Shown: positions 1-6,298, counted from the first letter of the stretch. The stretch is 8,229 nucleotides of DNA from Bacteroidota bacterium (GCA_947457085.1 CANGUS010000072.1:1-8229), one strand, 5' to 3'. Translations and numbers: made by a program. Notes: a model not told the origin generated them from the letters alone.

Positions 1-337
1 CAAACCCTTCATCATGACTCATGTAGGAAATAGAATAGAGGTGAATTAAAAAACCTATACCCGTAATTACTAACAAGAAAATACTGCTGAGTGCATCTAC
101 CTGAAAAGTAAATGGGATTTTCATGGTGGCTACATGAATAAAATCTGAAATAGGAACAATTTGTGTTGTTGGGTTCCCTTTCATATCAAAAAATATCAAT
201 AAAGAAACCACAAAGGATGCTAAAATTGCCAATGAAGCAATCCATCCGTTTGTTTTTCCTAACTTATTGCGTCCTAAACCGGTGATTAAAAAACCAATCA
301 ATGGAAATAAAGGCACTAGCCAAATCATTTTTGCCAT
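1..337 (-). CDS. nuoL: NADH-quinone oxidoreductase subunit L, N-terminal part (3' end outside window)
   Basis: This is the membrane-arm, antiporter-like subunit of respiratory complex I, which takes part in proton translocation coupled to NADH oxidation in the inner membrane. Translating the minus strand from the ATG at 335-337 gives 112 residues before the window ends, with no stop. The first 50 residues contain two hydrophobic helices (about 4-20 and 32-50). Residues 78-112 hold the family hallmark FQVDALSSIF, followed by a helix ending in LIHLYSISYM and then SHDEGF; NuoL/ND5 proteins have the same D-x-L-S and H-x-Y-S-x-x-Y-M-x-H-D pattern here. The gene follows nuoK by only 10 bases, so the two are surely co-transcribed. 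Full-length NuoL is usually 600-650 residues, so about 80% lies to the left of the window. No Shine-Dalgarno sequence is visible, which is normal for Bacteroidota. Confidence 0.95.
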   Translation of the reverse strand, partial: MAKMIWLVPLFPLIGFLITGLGRNKLGKTNGWIASLAILASFVVSLLIFFDMKGNPTTQIVPISDFIHVATMKIPFTFQVDALSSIFLLVITGIGFLIHLYSISYMSHDEGF

Positions 338-347
338 ATTATACTAC

Positions 348-647
348 TTAATTTTTTAATCTGTTTAAAATATTAATATCTACCGAACGCACTTTACGAT
401 ATGCCAAAACAACGATAGATAAGCCTACACTTACTTCTGCAGCTGCTACAACCATAATGAAAAATACAAATAATTGTGCACTCGCATCGTTGTGCATTTT
501 GCTAAAAGTTACTAATAGTAAGTTTACGGCGTTTAGCATCAGTTCAATACACATAAGTATGATTATGGCATTTCGACGCATCAAAACTCCCATCACACCA
601 ATGCTAAACAGTGCTAAACTTAAAAATAAATAATATTGTGTCGGCAT
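348..647 (-). CDS. nuoK: NADH-quinone oxidoreductase subunit K
   Basis: This is the small membrane subunit of complex I (ND4L homologue), part of the proton-translocating arm beside NuoJ, NuoA and NuoL. It has 99 residues, the normal length, and three predicted membrane helices (about 5-24, 27-48 and 58-83). The two membrane glutamates essential in the family are present: E35 in the motif CIELMLNAVN and E71 in VAAAEVSVGLSIVV, matching E36 and E72 of the E. coli protein. The ATG at 645-647 gives the expected N-terminus. nuoL follows after 10 bases. The usual upstream neighbour nuoJ is absent: 188 bases of non-coding DNA and then an unrelated ABC permease gene precede it. A TAnnTTTG box at 665-672 suggests that transcription of this nuo segment starts here. 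Confidence 0.97.
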   Translation of the reverse strand: MPTQYYLFLSLALFSIGVMGVLMRRNAIIILMCIELMLNAVNLLLVTFSKMHNDASAQLFVFFIMVVAAAEVSVGLSIVVLAYRKVRSVDINILNRLKN

Positions 648-835
648 TTTTTTAAAAAGTTACGCAAAAATAAGGTTTACAAACCTAAAAAGATAATCAT
701 TTTTTGATTTTTAATAAGTTGAATGAAATTATTTTTCTTTCTTAAAAATATTTTTTTATTCAGTTACACTTTTTTGTATCAAAAAACCTTTGATTAGTGA
801 ATTAATTGTCTAATTAACAATAAGAAACAAAAAAA
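648..835. other. Intergenic spacer between the MacB-type permease gene and nuoK
   Basis: This is 188 bases of very AT-rich, non-coding sequence. Apart from the nuoK promoter region at its left end, it holds only weak A/T hairpins, for example ATCAAA/TTTGAT at 778-783 and 789-794, with no following T-tract on the relevant strand. No convincing terminator for the upstream permease gene is visible, so some read-through into nuoKL cannot be excluded. There is no remnant of nuoJ: I see no conserved coding frame in it. Confidence 0.6.
665..686 (-). promoter_or_regulatory. Probable nuoK promoter (-7 box) with abutting palindrome
   Basis: On the minus strand TATTTTTG (plus positions 665-672) matches the Bacteroidota -7 consensus TAnnTTTG and lies 17 bases before the nuoK ATG. 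No convincing TTTG -33 box is seen 17-23 bases upstream. Directly upstream of the -7 box is a perfect inverted repeat, AGGTTT-AC-AAACCT (673-686), placed between the -7 and -33 regions, where a regulator could act. The promoter call rests on motif and position only. Confidence 0.5.
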
Positions 836-2098
836 TCAACTTCTGATAGCCTCTACCGGGTTCAACTTTGAAGCCCTGATTGCAGGAATGATACCTGCAA
901 TGATGCCTACTAAAACACTAACTCCTACACCGATCATAAAATTGAAAAATGACATAAAAAGTGGAAAATCTATTGTGTTAGATACTACTTTAGATAAAAC
1001 GAAAACAAATAAAATACCTACCAATCCTCCTAAAAGACAAAGAATAATGGATTCTATTAAAAATTCAGCTAAAATTGTATTGGGTTTAGCACCCAAGGCT
1101 TTTTTTAGTCCAATTTGAGAGGTTCTTTCTTTTACAGAGACAAACATGATATTGGCAATGCCAAAGCTACCTACTAATAATGAAAAGAACGCGATAATAA
1201 AACCTCCTACATTGAACATGGCAAAAATCGAATCTATGCTATTTTGAATGGCGTCTAGTTGATTAAATGAAAAATTGTCTTTGTCTTTTGGCTTCAATAA
1301 ACGAGCACTTCGCAACACGGATTTAATTTCATATTTCATTTCTTTTAAATCAACTCCTGGTCTCGATTTAACCATAATCATGGGGTCAATAAATCCATTG
1401 CCTGCATTGTTGTCAATATTTCTAATGGAGGAAACATACAAATAAGATAAAATCATTCCATTGTCAAAGTCAAAGCCTGTCATGGTTTTGCCTTGTTTTT
1501 TCATTACTCCAATGATTTGAAATTTCTTTCCGAAAATGGTCAATAATTTACCGATAGGAGAAATCGTTGTGCCAAATAATTCATCCGCAACATTGCTGCC
1601 CACAACTACGGTATTGCTTTTGCCAGAGTTCATTTCGGATAGCGAAAAATAACGACCTTCGTTGATGTCAATCGGTTGAAGTTTATTGAAGTCGTAGGTA
1701 ACGGCAAATACATTTACACCCGAAACGGCATTATTTTCAAACTGCAAATTTTGGCTTTCATCGGAATAGCAAAGCGTTGCATAGGCTGCAGAATTTACAT
1801 TTTCTTGAATTTTTTTCAACTCTGCATAATTGCAAATTGGCCTTGCTTTGTATTTCCACCATTGATATTCGCCTTCATCTTCTGGTATCCAAGGAAACTT
1901 ACCTATATATAATACATTGCTGCCAAGTGATTGCATGTTGTTTTTAATATTTTGTTGCAAACTGTCAAAAACCGTCAAGATGCTAACAATACAAAATACA
2001 CCAATGGTAACGCCCAACAATGATAAAAACGTACGAAGTTTATTTGCTCGTAGTTCTTGAAAAGCCATAATGATATTTTGTAGATATACCGAAATCAT
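836..2098 (-). CDS. MacB/FtsX-family ABC transporter permease
   Basis: This is the permease subunit of a type VII (MacB-like) ABC system, which couples cytoplasmic ATP hydrolysis to work on substrates in the periplasm or outer leaflet rather than to classical import. From the ATG at 2096-2098 the protein has 420 residues, normal for the family. It begins with the typical amphipathic segment and first helix (ELRANKLRTFLSLLGVTIGV, residues 15-34). A periplasmic MacB_PCD-like domain spans about 46-285. The FtsX core has three helices (about 293-318, 343-370 and 384-405). The coupling motif VKERTSQIGLKKALGAK (322-338) and the C-terminal PAIRASKLNPVEAIR (405-419) are diagnostic. A GTG at 2156-2158 would add 20 residues but would overlap the divergent promoter; homologues start near the ATG. 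No ATPase gene is adjacent. The substrate cannot be inferred. Confidence 0.93.
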   Translation of the reverse strand: MISVYLQNIIMAFQELRANKLRTFLSLLGVTIGVFCIVSILTVFDSLQQNIKNNMQSLGSNVLYIGKFPWIPEDEGEYQWWKYKARPICNYAELKKIQENVNSAAYATLCYSDESQNLQFENNAVSGVNVFAVTYDFNKLQPIDINEGRYFSLSEMNSGKSNTVVVGSNVADELFGTTISPIGKLLTIFGKKFQIIGVMKKQGKTMTGFDFDNGMILSYLYVSSIRNIDNNAGNGFIDPMIMVKSRPGVDLKEMKYEIKSVLRSARLLKPKDKDNFSFNQLDAIQNSIDSIFAMFNVGGFIIAFFSLLVGSFGIANIMFVSVKERTSQIGLKKALGAKPNTILAEFLIESIILCLLGGLVGILFVFVLSKVVSNTIDFPLFMSFFNFMIGVGVSVLVGIIAGIIPAIRASKLNPVEAIRS

Positions 2099-2113
2099 TG
2101 TTTTTAGAAGTCG

Positions 2114-2121
2114 TAAAGATA
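2114..2121 (-). promoter_or_regulatory. Possible -7 box for the MacB-type permease gene
   Basis: Minus-strand TATCTTTA differs from TAnnTTTG only at the last base and lies 15 bases before the chosen ATG at 2098. If real, it places the transcript start downstream of the alternative GTG at 2158 and so supports the shorter protein. No clear -33 box was found. Confidence 0.3.
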
Positions 2122-2122
2122 A

Positions 2123-2155
2123 TTCGTAAAAACTATATTCTCGTTTGTAGATTTG
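2123..2155 (+). promoter_or_regulatory. Probable promoter of the MFS exporter gene
   Basis: TAGATTTG at 2148-2155 matches TAnnTTTG exactly. TTCG at 2123-2126, 21 bases upstream, is a three-of-four match to the TTTG -33 box. The -7 box ends only nine bases before the ATG at 2165, predicting a leader of a few nucleotides. The alternative TTG start codon at 2153-2155 is part of the -7 box itself and so is unlikely to be translated from this promoter. Confidence 0.5.
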
Positions 2156-2164
2156 CACAATTAT

Positions 2165-3409
2165 ATGGATAATAGCAGTGCACGAAAAACTTGGCGATTA
2201 ATTATAGGCGAAAGAGAATTTTCGTTGTTTATATTTACTCGATTCATCATTATTTTTTCACTTTTTTTACAAACAACTGTCGTGAGTTATTTAATGTATA
2301 AGCTCACAAAAAATCCCTTGTCTTTGGGATTGATTGGTTTGGCTGAAGTGATACCTGCTTTTGGTTTTGCATTTGTAGCAGGTTATTTTGTAGATAAACG
2401 AGTAAAGCGAAATGTGTATTTGGCTTGTGTAGTTTTTTATGTCATCAATTCTTTATTGGTTTTGGGTATCACAACCCATTATTTTATGCAAAGCAATAGT
2501 AAACAAACCATCGAATGGTTAATTTATTTAACGATGTTTTTAAGCGGTTCTATTAGGGCATTTTTAGCTCCCGCTTCGTTTTCATTGTTGCCTTTATTAG
2601 TAAAAAAAGACGACCTTCCACAAGCCATCACATGGAGCAGTACTTCATGGATGTTAGGCTCGGTTTTGGGCCCATTAGCAGGTGGTTTATTCATGGCTAA
2701 AATCGGCGTTACATCAACCATTTCAATCTCAGTTTTTTTATTATTAACGGCCGTGTTTTGCATGCTAAATATTAAACCCAAAGATACCCTGCCAATGAAA
2801 GATATTGGAATCATTGAAGGATTAAAACAAGGATTTCGATTTGTGTTTAAAACAGAAGTTATTTTAGCAGTCTTGAGTTTAGATTTATTTGCTGTACTTT
2901 TCGGAGGTGCAGAAGCTTTACTGCCAGTGTTTTCAAGCGAAATATTAAAAGTAGGAGAAGTGGGATATGGTTGGTTGCGAAGTGCTCATGGCATTGGGTC
3001 CATCATTTTATTATTTGTCTTGGCCTACCTTCCATTGAAAAATAATATTGGTATGAAACTGTTGGTTTCTGTATTTCTTTTTGGATTATGTATTTTATTC
3101 TTTGGCATTTCCACCAATGTATATCTTTCTTTTTTTCTGTTGCTTTTTGCAGGTTTATTTGATGGAGTCAGTGTGGTGATACGTCATTCTATTTTGCAAC
3201 TCAATACGCCTGAAGAATTAAAAGGCAGAGTGTCTTCCATCAATATGATGTTTATTAGTTCAAGCAACGAATTGGGCGCTTTTGAAAGTGGTTTTACTGC
3301 ACGTTTAATGGGAACGGTTTCCGCAGTCGTTTTTGGTGGAGTAATGACGATGCTAGTGGTTGGTTTTACCTATTTGAAAGCCCCAAGTTTGAAGAAATTG
3401 AAATTATAA
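2165..3409 (+). CDS. MFS transporter, EntS-like (MFS_3) exporter
   Basis: This is a major facilitator superfamily permease of 414 residues, the usual size for 12 membrane helices, acting in the inner membrane by proton-coupled efflux. It resembles the MFS_3/EntS group (siderophore and drug exporters). The loop between helices 2 and 3 carries the motif A variant GYFVDKRVKR (73-82). SIRAFLAPASFSLLP (129-143) and the TPEELKGRVSSINMMFI segment (348-364, with the GRV signature) are typical of that group, as is LFGGAEALLPVFSSEIL (246-262). The ATG at 2165 is chosen because the upstream TTG at 2153 lies inside the predicted -7 box. The gene is divergent from the MacB-type permease gene with 66 bases between start codons, which suggests shared control. 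No siderophore biosynthesis gene is nearby, so the substrate is unknown. Confidence 0.92.
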   Translation: MDNSSARKTWRLIIGEREFSLFIFTRFIIIFSLFLQTTVVSYLMYKLTKNPLSLGLIGLAEVIPAFGFAFVAGYFVDKRVKRNVYLACVVFYVINSLLVLGITTHYFMQSNSKQTIEWLIYLTMFLSGSIRAFLAPASFSLLPLLVKKDDLPQAITWSSTSWMLGSVLGPLAGGLFMAKIGVTSTISISVFLLLTAVFCMLNIKPKDTLPMKDIGIIEGLKQGFRFVFKTEVILAVLSLDLFAVLFGGAEALLPVFSSEILKVGEVGYGWLRSAHGIGSIILLFVLAYLPLKNNIGMKLLVSVFLFGLCILFFGISTNVYLSFFLLLFAGLFDGVSVVIRHSILQLNTPEELKGRVSSINMMFISSSNELGAFESGFTARLMGTVSAVVFGGVMTMLVVGFTYLKAPSLKKLKL

Positions 3410-3414
3410 AAAGT

Positions 3415-3441
3415 TGTCAGATTTCAGATGTCGGATGTCAG
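3415..3441 (+). repeat. TGTC-rich short repeat cluster downstream of the MFS gene (copy 1)
   Basis: Starting six bases after the MFS stop codon, the sequence carries three TGTC units, TGTCAGA, TGTCGGA and TGTCAGG. It includes TTCAGATGTCGGATGTCAG (3423-3441), which matches 16 of 19 bases of a segment right after the AMP nucleosidase stop codon on the other strand (6346-6364). It does not code and is not a convincing hairpin. Confidence 0.55.
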
Positions 3442-3500
3442 GAATGCAATTTGATAAATTTATAAATGGCATGAACTAAATAAGATATGAAGAATGAGTT

Positions 3501-3580
3501 GGGCGGCACACACGCTTTTCGTTCCAATCTTTTTGCTTCAAAGCAAGCAAAAAGGATTTCCACTGCAATCGTTGCCGCAC
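3501..3580. repeat. Large imperfect palindrome, candidate dispersed intergenic repeat
   Basis: An approximately 80-base element stands out from its AT-rich surroundings by its GC-rich ends. The outer arms GCGGCA (3503-3508) and TGCCGC (3573-3578) are complementary. The core is a perfect 10-bp stem, CTTTTTGCTT (3529-3538) with AAGCAAAAAG (3545-3554), around a six-base loop; AAT (3526-3528) and ATT (3556-3558) extend it past one bulged G. Blocks such as GTTCCAATC (3521-3529) and GGATTTCCACTGCAATC (3554-3570) flank the core. From memory, many Bacteroidota genomes carry intergenic repeats with this architecture and similar conserved blocks around a variable stem-loop. That the element is repeated cannot be shown from one copy. 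Confidence 0.6.
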
Positions 3581-3620
3581 TGATAAGAAAATTGGGTATT
3601 CCATTTTTTATTATTACAAA

Positions 3621-3650
3621 AAAAACGCAACGATAATTCGTTGCGTTTTT
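3621..3650. terminator. Bidirectional intrinsic terminator
   Basis: A perfect 13-bp stem pairs AAAAACGCAACGA (3621-3633) with TCGTTGCGTTTTT (3638-3650) around a TAAT loop. The GC-containing core is followed by a T-tract on both strands. It sits between the convergent MFS gene (ends 3409, plus) and NlpC/P60 gene (ends 3680, minus) and serves both. It is nearer to the NlpC/P60 stop (29 bases), so the MFS transcript would carry about 240 bases of 3' UTR including the palindromic element. Confidence 0.9.
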
Positions 3651-3679
3651 AATAATATCTTCTGTTATCTCAAATTTAA

Positions 3680-4426
3680 TTATTTAGCAATTCTTCCTCC
3701 ACCAGCAAAATATTTCGACCAATAGGCATTGCCTAAATTAGCGATTGAAACGCCTTTGCTTGAGGCAGAATGTACAAAAAAGTTGTTTCTTAAATACACT
3801 CCCACATGAGAAATTCTTGAAGTTCCTACTCTAAAGAATACTAAATCACCTTCTTTTAAATCGTCTTTATCAATTTTTTTTGCTTCGCTAAATTGCAAAC
3901 AAGCTGTTCTTAAAAGATCATATCCAAAAACATATTGATACAATTGTTGAACAAAAGCACTGCAATCCACTCCTTTTTTGGTAGTGCCACCCATTCTATA
4001 TTTCACGCCATACCATTCATCAATAAAACGATAGAGCATTACATTTGAAATTTGATTCGGCATCACATCAATCATTGATGAATATTTATCTTTAACCCAA
4101 TCTAACATGTTCGATGCCATTGAAGGCTCCTCTTTTTTAGCAGCAACAGCAGTTGGAGCCGTTTTAGTGACCATTCTTGATCTGATAATTTCCTCGTTGC
4201 TAATCAATGATTTAGTGTTGGAAACAACTTTTGTAGGGGTTAAATTATTTACGTTCGAAGGAGTTTTTGTATTTGTAACTACTTTTGGTGAAACCTCTGT
4301 AACAATTGATTTTTTAAAAGTAGCTTTTGAATTAGGTTCTATTCTTTCTTTATTTTGAGCAATAGATACGCTACTCGTTGAAACGAATAAAAAAGCCATT
4401 AAGCCAAATTTCTTTAGTACTTGCAT
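3680..4426 (-). CDS. Secreted NlpC/P60-family cell-wall peptidase
   Basis: This is a probable peptidoglycan endopeptidase cutting stem peptides or cross-links outside the inner membrane. From the ATG at 4424-4426 the protein has 248 residues. A signal peptide covers about 1-24 (MQVLKKFGLMAFLFVST, ending SIAQ before NK). Residues 25-110 form a T/V/K/S/N-rich, probably disordered linker in which KVVTNTK (48-54) is echoed as KVVSNTK (66-72). The NlpC/P60 domain spans about 126-248. The catalytic residues are Cys155 in GVDCSAFVQ, His207 in ISHVGVYL and His219 in FVHSAS; their spacing (52 and 12 residues) is nearly that of E. coli MepS. An in-frame ATG at 4463-4465 adds 13 polar residues before the signal peptide and lies upstream of the predicted -7 box, so it is rejected. 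No SH3b or LysM domain is seen. Confidence 0.94.
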   Translation of the reverse strand: MQVLKKFGLMAFLFVSTSSVSIAQNKERIEPNSKATFKKSIVTEVSPKVVTNTKTPSNVNNLTPTKVVSNTKSLISNEEIIRSRMVTKTAPTAVAAKKEEPSMASNMLDWVKDKYSSMIDVMPNQISNVMLYRFIDEWYGVKYRMGGTTKKGVDCSAFVQQLYQYVFGYDLLRTACLQFSEAKKIDKDDLKEGDLVFFRVGTSRISHVGVYLRNNFFVHSASSKGVSIANLGNAYWSKYFAGGGRIAK

Positions 4427-4443
4427 GATGTCAGAATTTTTTG

Positions 4444-4459
4444 GTTTGTTACAAACATA
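4444..4459 (-). promoter_or_regulatory. Probable promoter of the NlpC/P60 gene
   Basis: Minus-strand TATGTTTG (4452-4459) matches TAnnTTTG and predicts a transcript start near 4445, about 20 bases before the ATG at 4426. It overlaps the odd-spaced palindrome GTTTGT-T-ACAAAC (4444-4456). No clear -33 box is present. Its position rules out the in-frame ATG at 4465 as the start from this promoter. Confidence 0.5.
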
Positions 4460-4553
4460 GTACATTAAAATCTTTTTTGCTAGTTTTTGCCTGTTGTATT
4501 TGTGTTAAAAATAAATAATTAACGTCTTTTTTAAGGCTCATGTAAGTTTTCTG

Positions 4554-6263
4554 TTAATGCAAATGACTGTTTATCAATGCTTGGGTATACAAATTATTAG
4601 GGTGTGCATATAATTCTTCAGCATTGTTTTTTTCTACAATAACTCCTTTTTGCATTACTGAAATATGATCGCAAATATGTTTTACAACACCTAAGTCATG
4701 GGAAATAAATAAATAACTTAGATTAAATTCTTCTCGAAGGGAAACCAATAAATTGAGTACTTGTGCTTGCACGCTCACATCTAACGCCGATACACTTTCA
4801 TCACAAATAATAAATGAAGGTTGTACGGCTAAACATCGTGCAATAGAAATTCGTTGGCGTTGACCACCAGAAAACTCATGCGGATAGCGATTGAAATGTG
4901 CTGGTAAAAGACCCACTTTCTCTAACAATTCAGCTGCTTTATCTTTTCGTTCATTGGGTTTAAAAATCCCATGTACATGCATGGGTTCTATAATGGCATC
5001 TCCAATTGTAATTCTTGGATTAAGAGACGAGTAGGGGTCTTGAAAAATGATTTGAACCTGGCTTCTGTAATCTTTCAATTCACTCTTTGAAAAATCATAT
5101 ATGTTTTTCCCTTTATATAAAATTTCGCCTTGGGTAATGTCAACTAATTTTACCATGGCCTTGCCAATAGTTGTTTTCCCACAACCACTTTCGCCCACTA
5201 ATCCCATCGTTTCACTTTCATGAATGGTAAGTTGAACATCATTAACAGCTTTAAAAAAAGCGGTTGGCTTTCCAAAGAAATTCTTTTTGGTTGGGTACCA
5301 AATTTTCAACTGATTGATTTCAAAAATTGGCACCTTCTTTTGTAAGGTTGCCATTCGTTCATTAAAAGAATGAATTGAGATGCAATTGGTTTCTGGAGTG
5401 TACTTTTCTTCTTTAGAAATTATTTCTTCTACTGTTTTTAAATATTTTACACGTTCGGTTGTTGATGGTCTGCAAGCAATTAAACTTTGTGTATAGATAT
5501 CTTTTGGGTGATTGAAAATTTCAAAACTTGAATTGTATTCAATCATTTTACTTTTAAATAAAACCAACACATAGTCAGCAAATGATTTAACTAAATTCAA
5601 ATCATGGGTGATAAATAAAATAGCCATGTTGTATTTTATTTGTAACTCTTTAAGCAATTCTAAAATCGATTTCTGAACAGTTACATCCAGTGCAGTGGTA
5701 GGCTCATCTGCAATAAGTAAATTGGGGTTACAACTAATCGCCATTGCAATCATGACACGTTGTTTTTGTCCGCCTGAAAGTTCATGCGGATAGCGATTGA
5801 TAATGGTTGTCGGGTTGGGCAATTTTACTTCTTCAAATAATCGGATCGTTTCATTAAGCGCTTTTTCTTTCGATAACTTTTTATGCAACATCAATACTTC
5901 TGCTACTTGTATGCCACATTTCATCAATGGATTTAATGAGGTCATGGGTTCTTGAAAAATGATGCCAATGTCATTTCCTCTTATTTTTTCTATTTGCTCA
6001 TCAGGGGCACTTATTATGTCAATTGAATTATTTTCTTTGGTGTTGAAAACAATTTTTCCGGATCGGTATTCAGTAATATTTTTAGGTAATAATTGTAAAA
6101 TACTTAACGCAGAAACCGATTTGCCCGAACCACTTTCTCCCACGATGGCCAAGGTTTTTCCTTTCTCAATTGAAAAAGAAATTTCTTGGACGGCAATCGT
6201 TGTGGTATCTTCAGTTTTAAAATTGACAGAGAGATTTTCAACTGAAATAATGGTATTATTCAC
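4554..6263 (-). CDS. Fused double ATP-binding protein of an oligopeptide/dipeptide/nickel ABC importer (OppD-OppF type)
   Basis: These are the energy-coupling ATPase domains of an Opp/Dpp-family importer joined in one 569-residue chain, as in GsiA or YejF. Domain 1 has Walker A GESGSGKS (42-49), Q-loop Q104, signature LSGGQ (162-166), Walker B LLIADE (182-187) and H-loop H220, then an oligo_HPY-like tail around YTQSLIACRPS (257-267). Domain 2 has Walker A GESGCGKT (357-364), Q408, FSGGQ (464-468), FIICDE (484-489) and H522. Both sites look fully active. The second tail ends early, at YTQALINSHLH (559-569). The start is GTG (6261-6263): no in-frame ATG exists before the first conserved strand. 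A TAnnTTTG box ends four bases upstream. No permease or binding-protein gene is adjacent, so the partners and the exact substrate are unknown. The cytoplasmic face of the inner membrane is the expected site. Confidence 0.96.
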   Translation of the reverse strand: MNNTIISVENLSVNFKTEDTTTIAVQEISFSIEKGKTLAIVGESGSGKSVSALSILQLLPKNITEYRSGKIVFNTKENNSIDIISAPDEQIEKIRGNDIGIIFQEPMTSLNPLMKCGIQVAEVLMLHKKLSKEKALNETIRLFEEVKLPNPTTIINRYPHELSGGQKQRVMIAMAISCNPNLLIADEPTTALDVTVQKSILELLKELQIKYNMAILFITHDLNLVKSFADYVLVLFKSKMIEYNSSFEIFNHPKDIYTQSLIACRPSTTERVKYLKTVEEIISKEEKYTPETNCISIHSFNERMATLQKKVPIFEINQLKIWYPTKKNFFGKPTAFFKAVNDVQLTIHESETMGLVGESGCGKTTIGKAMVKLVDITQGEILYKGKNIYDFSKSELKDYRSQVQIIFQDPYSSLNPRITIGDAIIEPMHVHGIFKPNERKDKAAELLEKVGLLPAHFNRYPHEFSGGQRQRISIARCLAVQPSFIICDESVSALDVSVQAQVLNLLVSLREEFNLSYLFISHDLGVVKHICDHISVMQKGVIVEKNNAEELYAHPNNLYTQALINSHLH

Positions 6264-6267
6264 AACA

Positions 6268-6298
6268 CAAATGTAAATAATTAGCCACAGATTACTAA
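6268..6298 (-). promoter_or_regulatory. Probable promoter of the double-ATPase gene
   Basis: On the minus strand, TTAG (6295-6298), a 19-base spacer and TACATTTG (6268-6275) match the Bacteroidota TTTG-N19-TAnnTTTG layout in all but one base. The -7 box ends four bases before the GTG, so the predicted transcript starts at or next to the start codon. The -33 box falls within the second unit of the 9-base repeat at 6286-6312. Confidence 0.6.

Noticed and set aside
888..1118. Plus-strand open frames inside the minus-strand genes (also at 1676-1912, 4107-4358, 5959-6276, 6775-7035) and minus-strand frames at 2524-2814 and 6614-6805.
   Set aside because: They lie within well-supported genes, show no domain or membrane logic of their own and have the composition expected of shadow frames.
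2099..2158. GTG start at 2158 adding 20 residues to the MacB-type permease.
   Set aside because: The extension is unlike the family N-terminus, lies upstream of the likely -7 box and overlaps the divergent MFS promoter. The ATG at 2098 gives the standard start.
2153..2164. TTG start at 2153 adding four residues to the MFS exporter.
   Set aside because: The TTG is part of the predicted -7 box TAGATTTG, so it would not be in the transcript; the ATG at 2165 is a better start.
3487..3636. 49-residue open frame (plus) running through the palindromic element and ending in the terminator loop.
   Set aside because: It consists mostly of the repeat sequence, has no recognisable domain and no promoter-like box just upstream, and its stop falls inside the terminator hairpin. 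An open frame of this length is not unusual; a coding role would need peptide evidence or conservation.
4427..4465. ATG at 4465 adding 13 residues to the NlpC/P60 protein.
   Set aside because: It would bury the signal peptide behind a polar leader, and the predicted promoter lies downstream of it.
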